This document shows positions 25,146 through 38,072 of a stretch of 64,000 nt of DNA, in pieces. A program made the position numbers and the translations under genes. Origin of the DNA: Manihot esculenta (Eukaryota; Streptophyta; Magnoliopsida; Malpighiales; Euphorbiaceae); contig NC_035168.2 of NCBI RefSeq assembly GCF_001659605.2, forward strand, positions 5,574,058 through 5,638,057, given 5' to 3'. The notes under the pieces were generated by a model. The model ran no database searches. It was not told the DNA's origin and saw only the letters and a list, made by a program, of their open reading frames with translations. Numbering within the stretch: position 1 is the first letter of the stretch; every line of letters begins with the position of its first letter.

Positions 25146-27859
25146 ATGGTTTTGCTAGATCTTTCATTTTTAGTTATTTATTTTAGTTACCACTGAGGTT
25201 AGTGAAGTTGTTATGTAAGTCAGAATCATCATACTTTCTTTCAGAGGTGAGAGACAGATGAAGGGAAACAGAGAGAATTGCATTGTTGTGTTGTATTTAC
25301 CATATGTACAAGCTTATGCTCTTATTATATTCATTTCTATTCTGATTCTGTGATTTGCTTGAGAAGAATATTTAGAGTTTATCCATTTTATTCTCCCCAA
25401 GTGTCTGAAAAATTTACTATTTAGTTTTTAGATTTTATTATTTACTATTTAGTCTCAAGATTTTCTCACTAATAATGATTTTTTTTTTCATTTTGAAAAT
25501 TATAGTATTTAGGTTATTTTTTCTGTTTATTTTGGGTTAGTTTTAAACTAAAATTACAATTTAATGCTTGAAATTATTGTCATTTTTATATTATTTAGAT
25601 TTTTTTTATCACCTTATATTTATTTCATCATTTCTCTTTCTTTTTTTCTCTCTTTTGAGAGATGAAATGCGGAGATAAAATTAATGGATAAAATTTTAAA
25701 TAATTACAAAATTAAATGATAAAAAAAAATAATTATAAATAGTTTGAATAATGATTTTTATATTTTATAATTTTTGTCTAATTTTTTTAATTATCTCAAA
25801 ATTATTATTTATTTATTTGACTATAATAATATATAAATAGATTATTGTAATTTTATTTTATTATTAAAAAAATTTCAAAATATTTTTTAATATTTAATAA
25901 AATATAATTTATTTAAAATAAATATAATTAAAAAATTAATAAAATAAATTATATTTATAGTGAATAAAAATTACGAAAGGAGGGAGTAATTTATCTAAAA
26001 ATGCTAATGGAAACATGGTGAAAGGATCTAAGCCTGTGATAGAAGAGACTTCTTTTATGCACAACTCTTCATAATTTTAATTGATGAAAGTTATGATCTT
26101 ATCAAAAGAGATTAAATGTAATGTGGTGAGTTACATGTTGTTTTTAGTAATTTTAATAAAAAAAATTATGTTAATTAAAAACGTTACACTATATTGAGGA
26201 TTGTGTAAAATTAATATAAATATAAATGTTTAATTTAATTATTATTAAATTTATTATAGCATAAATTTAAGCTCTTTATAATTTATCCATTGTACTAAAT
26301 CTAAAAAATACATGTATTTTCAAATTTATAATGTTCCTAAAATTCTTAAAATTTGTACTCTATTAAAAATGATTTTAGAAATAAATTTATCCAAACTAAT
26401 CTAAGTGATTAGTTAGTCCGTTGAAAAAATAGGATAAAAATAATAAAATTGAGTCGTGGTGAATACTGTTTTTAAAATTTTATTTTATAATTTTCAAAAT
26501 TTTTCAAAAATTTAATTTTCAAAATTAATATAATAAAAATTTATCTTTAATTTATAATTCAGCAAAAAATATAAAAAAAATAATAAAATAAAAAAAATGG
26601 AAATATTTTTTTACAAAAATAGAAGCAATTTATAGTGAAAAAAATAATTTTTGTAAGCGTTTATAAAAATTTTGAGATAATATATTAAAATCATAACGAT
26701 CAAATTTAATATTAGATTTAAATATCAAATATGTAACGGCTAAAAAATCTCATAAATAAATAAAATCTTTGCCGCTGATAAAATTTTCAATAACCATAAA
26801 ATTTTTAACTATCATAAAATCTTCAAATATCATAAAATTTTTGATGATCACAAAATTTTCAACATAATTATATGATAATATGTCTCTAATACGAATGGAC
26901 TAATTAGTAAATTTTTTTAAAAGTTTAAAAGACTAGCTAATAAATCTTTTAAAATTACAAGTACTAAATAATTAAATATTTAACGGTAAAATTAACGCAG
27001 TGACTAATTAATAGATTTTTCAAAACGTAAATGATGTTTTAATGTATTTTTTAAAATGTGAAGGATGTTTTTATGTATTTTTCTGAATCGAGAGATTAAT
27101 TAATAAATTTTACCTCGTAAGAAGTAAATAGTAATTTTTCCATTCTTTCAAATAAGCTGCCAACTAAAAGGAGGGGAAAATGAAGCCATAAAATTTTCCC
27201 TATGCCACAAACCTTTTAATTTTATCACTTTTCTCCCCTATCATTAGAATGATTTCAGAATTAATAATTTAATTCAAATTTAATACCAAATATTAGTTAA
27301 AAATAATTTAGACAAATCTTAGCCAACAATTTTAATTTTATAAATAGACTGACATAATGTGGAGAAGGTACTTTCACCATGAAATCATTACAGAAGTTCA
27401 TATATTGATTTTAGAATATGCAGATCATGGATGATTTGGCAATTCATAGCAAAAAAAAAAAAAACTTCTTAGTATATTTGTAAATAAAAGAAAAAAGTTA
27501 ATATTCATAATTCATTAGAAAGATAGTATAAAATTAATTATTCAGTTTTTTCAATCATTTAGTGTCAATTCAAAGTCAATTGCTAAAATTGAAACCAATT
27601 CTATAAGGAGAGAATAAAATTTAAATCACTTAATAAAATTGAAAATTCGCGAAAAACTAGTAGATTTTTAAGGCATTTGGCTAAAAGGATGAGGAAAAAA
27701 TAAATAATTTATATATATAAACATAAATACTGTCTTAGTGCACAAGAAGCAAGCAATATGAGCTTGGGCAAAAGTTCAAAAACACTTCTATTCATTTACT
27801 ATTTCTGTAGTTTCAAAACTTTCAAACCTAGAATACCAACCTTGATGATTCCAGCTTTT
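25146..27859. other. Intergenic region between UUAT1 and the Ca2+-ATPase (tail to tail)
   Basis: The 3' untranslated region of UUAT1 probably extends to about 25.35 kb. The rest is AT-rich and without coding frames. CGAAAGGAGGGAGTA at 25974-25988 looks like a Stowaway-MITE end, and AGTAATTTTTCC near 27130 resembles the terminal repeat of the MITE at 10.4 kb; neither has a clear partner. A poly(A) run lies at about 27450. Confidence 0.5.
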
Positions 27860-30800
27860 TCAAGTGAGTTCCGGACCAGTAGATAGAGCATCATAGCCAT
27901 CATGGTGCTCTGCAGCGCGTCTGTGGACAGGTATGCACTTGACGACAACTGCGACCGGCACACTAACTGCTCCGATTAAGACGCTGAGAAGCCATAGTTG
28001 CCAGCTTAGTGGCACAGTGCTTGCAAAAGTTCCCAAGAACTCCACTATGATTACTTGGAATGTCACTGTTGAAACAATAACAGCTACAAATATCTTGCTG
28101 CTGAATATGCCCTGGAATACATTTATCTTCTCTATGTCGCGGCTGTTTATTTCATTGAAGACCTGGAACAAGAACAAAATTAAACACCATGTTAAATAAA
28201 CAAATCGAAAAATTATACCCCAGATGATTTTATCCCCTAGATGATTTGCATATTGCCTGCTGGTTTTCATCATAAAATGAATTTGTACACTTTGGACTAA
28301 ATGCATGAATATAGTGCACTAGAAATTCATTTTAGCAAGACGCACATATCAGTCCAATCATTGTGAGAGCACAAAGTATGATTCTTGGATCTGAAAAAAC
28401 ATTCAAAGTTCCAAATAAATAGAAAAACACAATCTACTTTGTTTTGGATAATGAGCAATTCTTGGATCAAAGAGTCATGAATGAAGCAGGAATGCAAGAA
28501 GTGTTTTTAACATGTAATAAAAATTTTCTGCTCTTTAGCGACCAGCAAGGTTTGAGTTGGGAATGGAAACAAGATGACGATTCTGGCTATTTCAAAATGA
28601 ATAGTAGAACATAAAGTGAAGCAAAGCTGAAAATAGAGCGTGAATTGGGACGCATAGCAGTTGCACATCAGACTCCGCTTCCTATTTACACCATGCATAA
28701 GTACATGCCTAATATTATTTTGTGAGTCATTTTGTAGCTGAATAACTAATCTAACATAAAAATAATACATAGAAATTTCATTGGGCTTCTAGCCCAATCG
28801 TCAAATGCTTGCTTTTTAGTACAGAAGCCAGAAGGTTAAGCACTCAGACTTTGTTCAAGACCCATCTTGGCCTCTCTCGTCAATAGTTTCTGAATTACCA
28901 AAGTAGAAAAATAATACTTGCAAAATAAAAGAAAACAATAAAAGAAAATATGGCAGGATCCAAATACACATACCTGGCAAAAAACAAAGGAGTTGAATAT
29001 CAAAGTATTGACAGTTTTAGTGGCATCTGAGCCACTCAGTCCTAATAGGCGCTTCCCATCGAAATTGAGAATGGCAAGTACAACCAGTTGATAAATACTC
29101 TGGCCAAATATATTCCTCCACATGGCCCTTGTAATGAAGCTTTCACCCCTGCCTACAGGAGGCCTTTTCATCAATTCATCAACAGGAGGTTCTGTTGCTA
29201 GTGCCAATGCACCAAGGGTGTCCATTATCATGTTGACCCAAAGCAACTGCACAGCAGTTAAAGGAGCAGACCCTGAAAGAATGAGAAAGAAAACAGTGGC
29301 AAATATTAGCATAATAATTGGCATAGCCATAATAGTCTATACTAACAAAATAGTCTAAACCAGCACACCTGAGATGCATGCAGAGACAAAATTGATTACA
29401 AGAGCTACTACATTAACTGTTAGCTGGAACTGCACAAACTTTTGAATGTTTCTATAGACAGCTCGTCCCCTTTTAGCAACATTTACGATGGTTGTAAAAT
29501 TGTCATCCATTATAATGACATCTGCATTCTCTCTTGCAACCTGGGCAAGGTCAAATGTTAAGTGACATTGTGAAATAAGAGAAAGAGGGTCTAACATTAA
29601 AATTGTCAGAATCAGCAGTGTAAATTAGAAGCAAGCAAATAATCAAACCTCCGTTCCTGATTTCCCCATTGCAAGTCCAATGTCTGCCTCATGCAAAGCT
29701 GGAGCATCGTTGGTCCCATCTCCAGTTACTGCTACAACTTCTCCAAACATATTCCTCAAATTAGTTACCAAGGTGTGTTTGTCCGCAGGTGAAGATCGAG
29801 CCATCACCTGTTCCCAAGATGAGCTATTTAGAAAATTATGCATCTAGAAACACACATAACTAAGTGATAAAATATTCCATGCAGTTGTTCAGAAACCTGG
29901 ATATATGGTATGATGCCCCTCATCTCCTCAGCAGTCTTCCTACGAAAGTCTGGTGCTTCTATGGCCAAGCCATTCTCAGTAAGTATGCCACATTCTTTGG
30001 CTATAGCTTTAGCTGTATTTATATTATCGCCAGTTACCATACGAACAGTAATTCCAGCTTCTAAACAAATTCGAACTGCATCCTTGACTCCAGGTCGCAA
30101 TGGATCCTTGATTCCAATGATGGCTACCAATGTGTAGCCAAAATCAGGGATGTCGCTTTGTTCAGAATTATCATCTAGATCTTTAAAAGCCAAGCACAGG
30201 GTTCTCAGAGCTTCAGAGGCAAAGCCATTTATAACATCTGAGATATTCCTGGTCTGTTCTTCAGACAGGTTAGCAGCTTTTCCACTATCATCAATAACCT
30301 TGTCACACATTGTTAATACAATTTCAGATGCGCCTTTGCAAGTTGCCCACAATCCCCCTTCAGGAAGAGCTACAAGCACAGACATCTTTTTCCTGACTGA
30401 ATTGAAAGGCTTAACCTTGAGTATCTGAAACGCTTTGCGATGTGAATCCAAATCACCACCCAAAAGAAAGCCAAATTCTAATAGTGCTTTTTCAGTTGGT
30501 GTTCCCAAAATTTTCATCCGTCCATCTTCGAGCTTACTTATTTCACAGCCTGTATTTTGAAATATAACCTGCAGAAGGATGCTCAAGACACTTTTAGATA
30601 TTTCCGATCCCAAAATGTCCTCACTGCTATTGTTGTTAATAGCTTTAGCTTTTCCACATATCCATATTTTATCAACTACCATGTGGTTAGTAGTTAAGGT
30701 CCCTGTTTTATCAGTGCAAATACAACTAGCAGAACCCATTGTCTCACATGCAGCAAGATGCCTGACTAATGCCTTGTCATACATCAATTTTTTCATTGCA

Positions 30801-32731
30801 AAGGCAAGACTCAAAGTCACTGCCAACGGTAATCCTTCAGGAACAGCAACAACAATTATAGTTACTGCTATAGCAAAGTAGTCCAGAAGTGTGAATGCAT
30901 CATGTGAAGACCAATGTGTGAATTCCTTGAGAAGTGCTTTCTCCACCAAAAACCGCACAGTCAATACCAAAAATGTAAGCACAGCAAAAGCCACACCAAT
31001 TTTTCCGATAATTGTAGCAACACCATTCAGCTTCACCTGTAGTGGGGTCTCATCTTCTCCACCCTCATTCAGAGTTTCCATCAATTTTCCCCATTCGGTT
31101 TTCATACCAACAGCTGTCACTAGCATCTTTCCTGAACCATCTTGCACTTTGGTTCCCGAGAGAAGAAAAGGTTTTTGGTTATCTATATTCACAGGTTCAC
31201 TCTCCCCTGACAAGCTTGACTCATCAATCACTAAGCTATATCCTATTATGTAAATCCCATCAGCTGGAACTATGTCTCCAGTAGATAATTGAACAACATC
31301 TCCAATAACCAAGTCATAAATGGAGACTTCTTGCGTTCTCCCATCCCTTATTACTTGGATATAAATCTTTTTTTTCTCCTTGTCCAGGTCCCTGAATTGC
31401 AAGGCCTGCTTATAGTCGCTAATAGCAGTAACCATGACTACCAAGAATACACTGAGTATGATTCCTAAACCATCATACATGCCCTTTGGCCATCCTTCAG
31501 TAGCAATTCCTACACCTATAGAAACCACAGCACAAACCATAAGGATTATTAGCGTTAAGTCCTGCATCGCATCCCAAACAAACATCAAAAAACTTCTAGG
31601 AGGTTTTTCAGTATAACGGTTGCACCCATAAATCTTTTGCCTGTTAGGTATACTGCTCTGATGGATGCCATCTTTCAGTGAGACAGAAACTAGCAGTGCA
31701 ATCCCTTCAACTCCACCATTGGCTCTTAAAGCCTTAATATCATGGTCATGAGCAATAGATGCAAGTTCATTTGGTTCAATTCCAAAGCCTGCTTCTCTGA
31801 CCTCGTCTGAAAGCTTGTGTTCAGCTGGCAAACCACCTGCTGCATCAGCTGCTGTGGCAGCTACAGAATACAAAACCAAGGAAGGAAAAAAAACACATAA
31901 GAATAAACATCTTAGGACACAAAGATCTTCTAGAAAACAGAAATTTGTGGATCATACCATCAATGAACTGCAGAGCTGCTTTTTTGACGTATAAAGCAAC
32001 TCGAATTTTTTCCTGATTGAGCGCGAAAGGAGGAGGGAGGAAAGTAGAGAAGGAAAGAAGTTAGATATGATAATAACACTCACTCATTGGGGTGAGGCTA
32101 GAAAATTTCACAAGTGCCATCACCGACTTCCCATACTTTGATTTCTTGTTAATGAATTGCAGTATCTCATATTTGTGTCTACATCTTCATGCATTATATT
32201 TTGATAAACATTGTAAATACAACCAATTGACTCAAAATCATGGTATAAATGGTTATCAAGTATCCAGCAGTCTGTTTATTTATTCCTTCATTTCTAAAGA
32301 CAATATGCTCAAAGGAAAATCATTTAGTATCCTAATTTTCTAGCTAGTTGATTTGCGTATTAGATTTTATCTCTGTTAAAATGAAATGCTAATCATCTAG
32401 AGGATCCTACCAAAAGATGAACTTTAAAAATAACTAAATCACACGAGACTGGATTAGAACATTTTTCTTTAAGAATTCAGACCATTAATTCTGTCATTGA
32501 TTGTATTTGGATTTTGGAACTAAAATTTGAAAATATAATTTGACAAAGACCGACTATTAGAATGCCACAATTGCATGGCATAAAGACTATGAAATTGTAT
32601 AATCATAATTTTGTCCTGTCTCTCCTTAGTTGATCCATATTTATTTAAGCAAAGATTATCATCTCAATGTCGCCACATGGCCTTCTAATTGTCTCTCTCT
32701 CCCAAGTCCCACCTCCCCTTCCAATCTTCAC

Positions 32732-32769
<38 letters not shown>

Positions 32770-34078
32770 TTCAACTTATTAATAATTAAGTTAAATCAAA
32801 CTACAAACTAACATCTAAATTTCATGTAAGAAAATTTCAAAAAAGTACTAATATTTTTAAAATAATATTAAAGAAAATTCAAAATTCATCTCTTATCAAA
32901 CCCAAGACACAAGTTGACAACCAACCTTTTTTTCCAAATTCTAACAATTCGCATTCACATCATTGATGCGGGCATAGAAATTTTCATGTTTGGAAACATA
33001 ATATAAATTGATAGAACATTTCAACATAATGACTGCCAGAAAACAGTTAAAATACGCGGAATGTGCCCATTAAAAAACAATGGGGCCAGCAGGTTCGATG
33101 CCCTCAATGGCAAAAGATAATCAACTAAAGAAATTTGACGTGGGACAGACACCAAAAGATATGAGGATAAGAATCAAAATAATTCCATTAGAAGATCTAA
33201 CACTTCAACAGCTCATCTTTATATCTTAGCCCCTACCACCAAGTTTGCCACACTTGGTCAAATATCTTATATTCCAATATAGCTTTAAGACAATCTATAA
33301 TTAATTTCCTTTTGTATTTTGAGATATGACAACAGGATGAGAAATTTCAAGGAAGCTTCATGGGTTGCCATCATTTGACGCTAAATGTCAAAAGGCGGGA
33401 GTTTTTTATTGGTGTCACAGTTCATTTATAAAGCCCACAAAAACCGACGAAAAACTTTCCGAAGGGGAAAAGGAAGTCTGTGGATACGAGGGGTTAACCA
33501 ACAAATGAAAACGCCTTATGGGTTCATATTTATTACTAATATTTCATAAAACAATCAAGTAATCTTAAAAGGAAGGATTAAAAAAATTGTTATTCTCAAT
33601 CTAACAATTAATTTCATTCTTTATTGAATCATATACATTCTACCTCTTGAACTTAATAAAAAATAAATGTTCTCCTACAAATCCAGCATAGATGAATTAA
33701 AAAAAAAAAGCATGCAAAATGTGAGGAAGAAGCATGTGATATTTCTGTTTGGCAGCCTAAAAAAAAAAAGGAAGAAAATAAGCTAAACAGAACAGTACTA
33801 AGGACTGATTTTCTTCTTCTTTTCACGTTTAGCAACCAGAAGTAACAGCTAAAAACATTTCCAAAAATGCACATTTTTAAGCTAAGGAAAAAATCTCAAA
33901 TAGAAACCTGGATGCTCCGTTTCTTCTTCTCTGCCTCAGATCGCTTGACGAGATCAGCAACCATACGGAACCTACGCCGTGGATTCTTGACGATGGAAAC
34001 TGCCTTTCTCCATCTCCGCAAGGCTTCCTCGTTGGGATTCTTGTGCTCCACTTCAAAGTCCTTCAACAGGCTCTCCAT
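27860..34078 (-). CDS. ACA4: Autoinhibited P2B Ca2+-ATPase, ACA4/ACA11 (tonoplast) type, seven exons
   Basis: Exons 34078-33908, 32012-31958, 31860-29897, 29807-29649, 29540-29369, 29272-28974 and 28162-27860 join without frame conflict to 1040 aa, close to the family's usual 1020-1030. The pump exports cytosolic Ca2+ into the vacuole or another internal store using ATP. Visible parts in order: the N-terminal autoinhibitory/calmodulin-binding segment (about residues 18-40, [18 protein letters not shown]), A-domain SGESEP near 293-297, PEGLP in helix 4 (415-419), phosphorylated Asp459 in DKTGT, ATP-binding KGA (584-586), TGDN (685-688), TGDGTND (758-764), then helices 5-10 including [20 protein letters not shown]. 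The C-terminus is short and His/Arg-rich ([12 protein letters not shown]). The N-terminal LLKDFEVE start and this tail favour ACA4/ACA11 over ACA1/2 or ACA8/10; the two paralogues cannot be separated here. Intron 1 (1.9 kb) is long. Confidence 0.95.
32731..32770. repeat. Poly(A) followed by (AT)n microsatellite in ACA intron 1
   Basis: An A run of about 16 bases passes directly into about twelve AT units. Confidence 0.95.
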
Positions 34079-34320
34079 TCTCCTTGTGACTATAAAGCCT
34101 ACAAGCGAAACTTTTGCAAGTATGCAAGTGAAACTTTCGGAAAGGAGGCCAATAGTAATAACAGGCTGTTTGGTTTGAGGGAAAATGAGAGGAAAGAAAA
34201 TTAAGCCAGTCGGTAACAGAACAGAAGGAAGGAAGGAAGGAGGGAAGGGATTCCGTACGTTTGCGGACTCGTACTTTTAAAAGGACGGACACCGCCGTGT
34301 CCAATACGAACAAAACGAAT
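34079..34320 (-). promoter_or_regulatory. 5' leader and proximal promoter of the Ca2+-ATPase gene
   Basis: This interval between the start codon and the AT-rich DNA beyond is GC-richer and contains a CTTCCTTC pyrimidine patch on the minus strand (about 34225-34245), a common feature of plant leaders. A TTTTAAAAGTACG sequence near 34270 is the best TATA-like candidate. The placement of the start site is a guess. Confidence 0.35.
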
Positions 34321-35492
34321 ACATCAATATTTCATTATTTACTTTTTTAAAAATAATTTTCTAAATTTTAGAAAATTTATTAATACTATTTGCTTTTTAA
34401 ATTATAATATTATAGTTATATTTGCTATATTTTTTACAAATAATAATGAAAATTAATCAATACATTAATAAAAAAAACTTTTTATAGAAATTATTTGAAT
34501 ACAAATAAAAATAGAATTGCAATAAAAAATAGAATTAATAAAACTAAAATAGAATTAAAATTAATTATTTTATTCAAATCAAAATAAGATTGATTAAAAC
34601 TCTTTTTTCTGAAAACATTAATTGAATATAAATTGAAATAAAATTAGACTAACTATGATTTAGGAAACAATTAAATTAAATATAATGAAAAATAAAATGT
34701 GAAGTGGAAAAATCGTTATGAATTTTATAACTTTAGCTATTTCATATTTATAAATCGAAATAAATAACTTAGTTTTTATGGTATATACAAAATTTTTAAT
34801 ATTTTTTATTAATTTTAATCGTTAAATATTATAAAAAAATTTAAAAAATTAAAAAATTAATTAATAAATTTTCAATACCTAAAAAATAAAATAAAAAATT
34901 AATTAATAGACTTTTTAAAATATCAAAAATATTTTAATGTGTTTTAAAATTAAAATATTAATTAATAAATTTTTTATATTATAGAAACTAAATAAAATTA
35001 TAATAAAATTATAAATTAGTATAATGAAAAAATTAGTTTAAAATAGGATGAAAATTTATTTTTTATATATATAAATTATATTATTATATTATAAGGATTT
35101 CTTTTTTTTTACCGTTCATAAGTTTACTCAGAAGAAAAAAAATGTAAATTATGACGTAATTAACATGATGGAAAAATAATAAAATTTAAAGTTTATACCT
35201 TGCAATTGCAAATGCAATAATTGGTGAAAATAATTAAAAATCTAAAATTAAAATCTTACTTCGCACAAAAAATTATTTTTATAATTTAATTTTTAATATT
35301 ACAACTGCTCAAAATATAGTAATGAAAATATTCTGATCGACATTAAAATACAAATTGAAGAATATTTAATTGAAATAAAAATAGGAATTAGTTATTAAAG
35401 TTTCTTTTATAAATAAATTAAGATACAATTAGAACAAATATAATTATTTAATTTGATTGAAATGAGAGTTATTGTGATTGATTAGTCCAGAG
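34321..35492. other. AT-rich intergenic DNA
   Basis: No coding frame on either strand, and no repeat with definable ends. Confidence 0.6.
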
Positions 35493-35908
35493 AGAGTAAG
35501 GTAGTTGGCACTTACGATCAACTTTTCGACGCTCAAATCAGTAAATTAAAAAAAATAAATGTAATACTTTGAATTTAAAAATAATTATGTAAAACTTGTG
35601 CCATTAATTTTTATATTGTATAAAGATAGAGTTAGTTATCACACCTTTTAAAAAATTTAATTAATACCAATTAGGAGATCCCACAATTATAAATACAACG
35701 AGAGTAAGGTAATTGACATTTCCGATCAACTTTTCAACATTCAAGTGAATAAATTAAAGAAAAAGTTAAATGTAATACTTTGAATTCAAAAGTAATTGCG
35801 TAAAATTACGTTATTAACTTTTATATTATATAAAAATAGAGTTAGTTATCGCATTTTTTAAAAAATTTAATTAATATTGGTTAGGAAATTTCACGATTAT
35901 AAATACAA
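35493..35908. repeat. 208-bp tandem duplication next to the Tat element
   Basis: Two head-to-tail copies start at 35493 and 35701 (AGAGTAAGGTA). They share GATCAACTTTTC, ATGTAATACTTTGAAT and GATAGAGTTAGTTATC-type blocks at roughly 80-85% identity by eye. Each ends in an ATTATAAATACAA block. A third copy seems to begin at 35908 and to be lost just before the Tat element insertion site. Confidence 0.75.
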
Positions 35909-35930
35909 TAGAGATTTGTCGAATTATACT

Positions 35931-36417
35931 TGATGACCGCTGGATTCCTTCATCCCGGTCCAAGGCCTCGACCACAACCTAAAACCCACTAAGTAAAGGC
36001 CCACGTACTTGGCACCCAAAGTAGGTCCGGCTCATCCAACTTCCAAGGCCAGACTCGACCAAGCCTCCTCACCCAGATTGGCTCAGTCCGCGCAAAACAG
36101 GCCGTCTCCACTCTGGCCCAACTCTCGGCCCGACCCAGCATCCAGAATGATACTCACCAGACAGCCTGGCACATCCGTTCGAACGTACGCACAAGGAGAA
36201 TCAGAGGCCGTTACGCATGGGGCAGGTGCCTGATACCCTCGTACGCCCGAATCTGTATGGCAGAGACGCGTGGCCCAATCCTAGAGAGACCTTTACATGT
36301 CACCAGCAAGCAAGACGAAATGGATAAAAGGGGAGTCCCCTCCTCAGAATGGGAAGCTTTATGATTCAATACAAAAAACCCTTGTAAAACCCTGTTCTAT
36401 TGGATCTCATATCATCA
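35931..36417 (+). repeat. 5' LTR of the Tat element
   Basis: 487 bp, TGATGACCGCTGG...ATATCATCA. It contains GATAAAAGGGGAG (36323-36335) as the probable TATA region. It encodes nothing; the 74-codon open frame inside it also occurs in the 3' LTR. Confidence 0.93.
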
Positions 36418-36419
36418 AT

Positions 36420-36437
36420 TGGCGCCGTCTGTGGGAA
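36420..36437 (+). other. Primer-binding site of the Tat element
   Basis: TGGCGCCGTCTGTGGGAA starts two bases after the 5' LTR, the normal position for a tRNA primer site. This motif is common in plant Tat elements; the cognate tRNA is not assigned here. Confidence 0.8.
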
Positions 36438-36659
36438 ACGACGGAGATCTTTTCATCACCAGAGTTTTCACTCTTATTGAAACCCACTGAGATCCACGAT
36501 TGCTAATCACCAAGAAAGTAACCTTAACATCCCAAATGACCTAAGCTCTGCCCAGGAGGGGCAACAATTCTCCTTTTCTAGTCTTACGACATTAAACACC
36601 CAAACACCTGTTCCTCTTAATCCCTCGCCAAGTTTGGCAGGAAATACTCCGCTGTCACC

Positions 36660-38072
36660 TTGTCTAACCAAGATCTTCAAACCATGGCTTTCCAGTTACA
36701 GAACACAGCCCACTGGTTGGGGCAGATAATGCAACAGAGAGGCCTCAACACCCCAGCAAATACTCTCCCGGTTGTAGAGGAACCTCAGACTAATGACCCC
36801 CGACCCGCACCTGACCGTCTTCCAACCAGTAGCCGCGATACTGAAGAGAGAGGGAGAAGAGCCGGCGAAGAGGAAGGACCGGAGGCCCGAATCCATGGGA
36901 GGAGGGCGAGAGAGATGATAGAAAATGAGGAGGTGGATAACTATTCCGCCGAAATAACCGGGTGGACGAGAACTGAAGCAGAGGAGGAGGAGTACCACCT
37001 GGAGAAAAAACTCAGCCCAGAAGACGAGAAGGTGGACTAGAAGTTGAAGAAACTGAGAGAACAGCTCCTCGCCGAGTTAGGTAAGAAAGACCAAAACCAA
37101 ACCTCTTTGCCTACTTCTTCCCCTTTCTCCAAGTGGGTACAGCAAGAGACTGTCCCTAAGAAGTTTATGATGCCATCAGTGGCGGCTTATGATGGAACTG
37201 GTAACCCGAGGGAGCACGTCATGAACTATAAGACTTTCATGGAGTTGCAAACTCTATCTGATGCCTTAATGTGTAAAGTATTCCCAACGACGCTCTCGGG
37301 ACCAGCGCGGGCGTGGTTCAACAGCCTTGAGGCCGGAAGTATCAGGAGTTTCGGAGACCTAGCCATTCGCTTCATCAGTCGATTTATAGCCGGAGTGCCA
37401 GCGGAGAGGAAGACGAGCTACTTGGAGACAGTAAGGCTGAGAGAGGGTGAATCACTCAGAGAGTATGTCGCTCGTTTCAATATGGAGGCCCTGCAGATCC
37501 CCGATCTTGATGAAGGAAGGGCAGTAGAGGCAATGCAAAAGGGAACGACCTCTGCCGAGTTCTTCGGTTCCTTGAGCAGGAAGCCTCCCACATCCCTGGC
37601 CGAGCTGATGCAGAGAGCGAAAAAGTATATAAGGCAGGATGACGCCTTAGTAACAAGCCGATTTGCCAAAAGGATGGCAGCAAAAGAAAAAGCCTCAGAA
37701 GAAAGAAGGCCGGAGAAACATGAAAAGAAACACAGCAGGAGGCCCGAGCCATACAAGCAGGCCTGGGAGCGAAGGAATCAAAGGCCTCCTCCTCCACGGG
37801 CCCTTGAGCCAAGGATGCCTCCCCCTTGGGTCCCTGAAAAGCCAATTCCATTAAATGCGTCCAGAGCCAAGGTGCTCATGGCTGTCCAGGATAAGGATTT
37901 TCTCCAGTGGCCCAAACCTATGAAGTCGGAAGCAGATCATCGGAATCCTGACAAATACTGTCAGTATCATCGGACGCATGGCCACGATACCAACAACTGC
38001 TTCCAGTTGATAGCAGAGATCGAGAGGTTGATAAAGAGGGGGCACCTAAAGAATTTTGTAAAGAAATCATAG
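36660..38072 (+). pseudogene. gag: gag of the Tat element (two in-frame UAG)
   Basis: One reading frame carries a charged N-terminal part (36660-37040), a UAG at 37038-37040, then the capsid-like retrotransposon gag domain (from about 37130: FMMPSVAAYDGTGNPREHV ... ARAWFNSLEAGSIRSFGDLA). A zinc-knuckle-like C-x2-H-x4-H-x4-C motif follows near 37960-38000 (CQYHRTHGHDTNNC). A second UAG at 38070-38072 separates it from pol, and the same frame continues beyond. The product would form the virus-like particle. The first UAG may be a real gag boundary; the second looks like a TGG-to-TAG change. Confidence 0.85.

Noticed and set aside
25974..25988. GAGGGAGTA-type Stowaway end
   Set aside because: No partner terminal repeat or TA duplication could be located, so no element is called.
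36009..36233. 74-codon open frame, repeated at 42165-42389
   Set aside because: It lies wholly within both LTRs of the Tat element and is non-coding LTR sequence.
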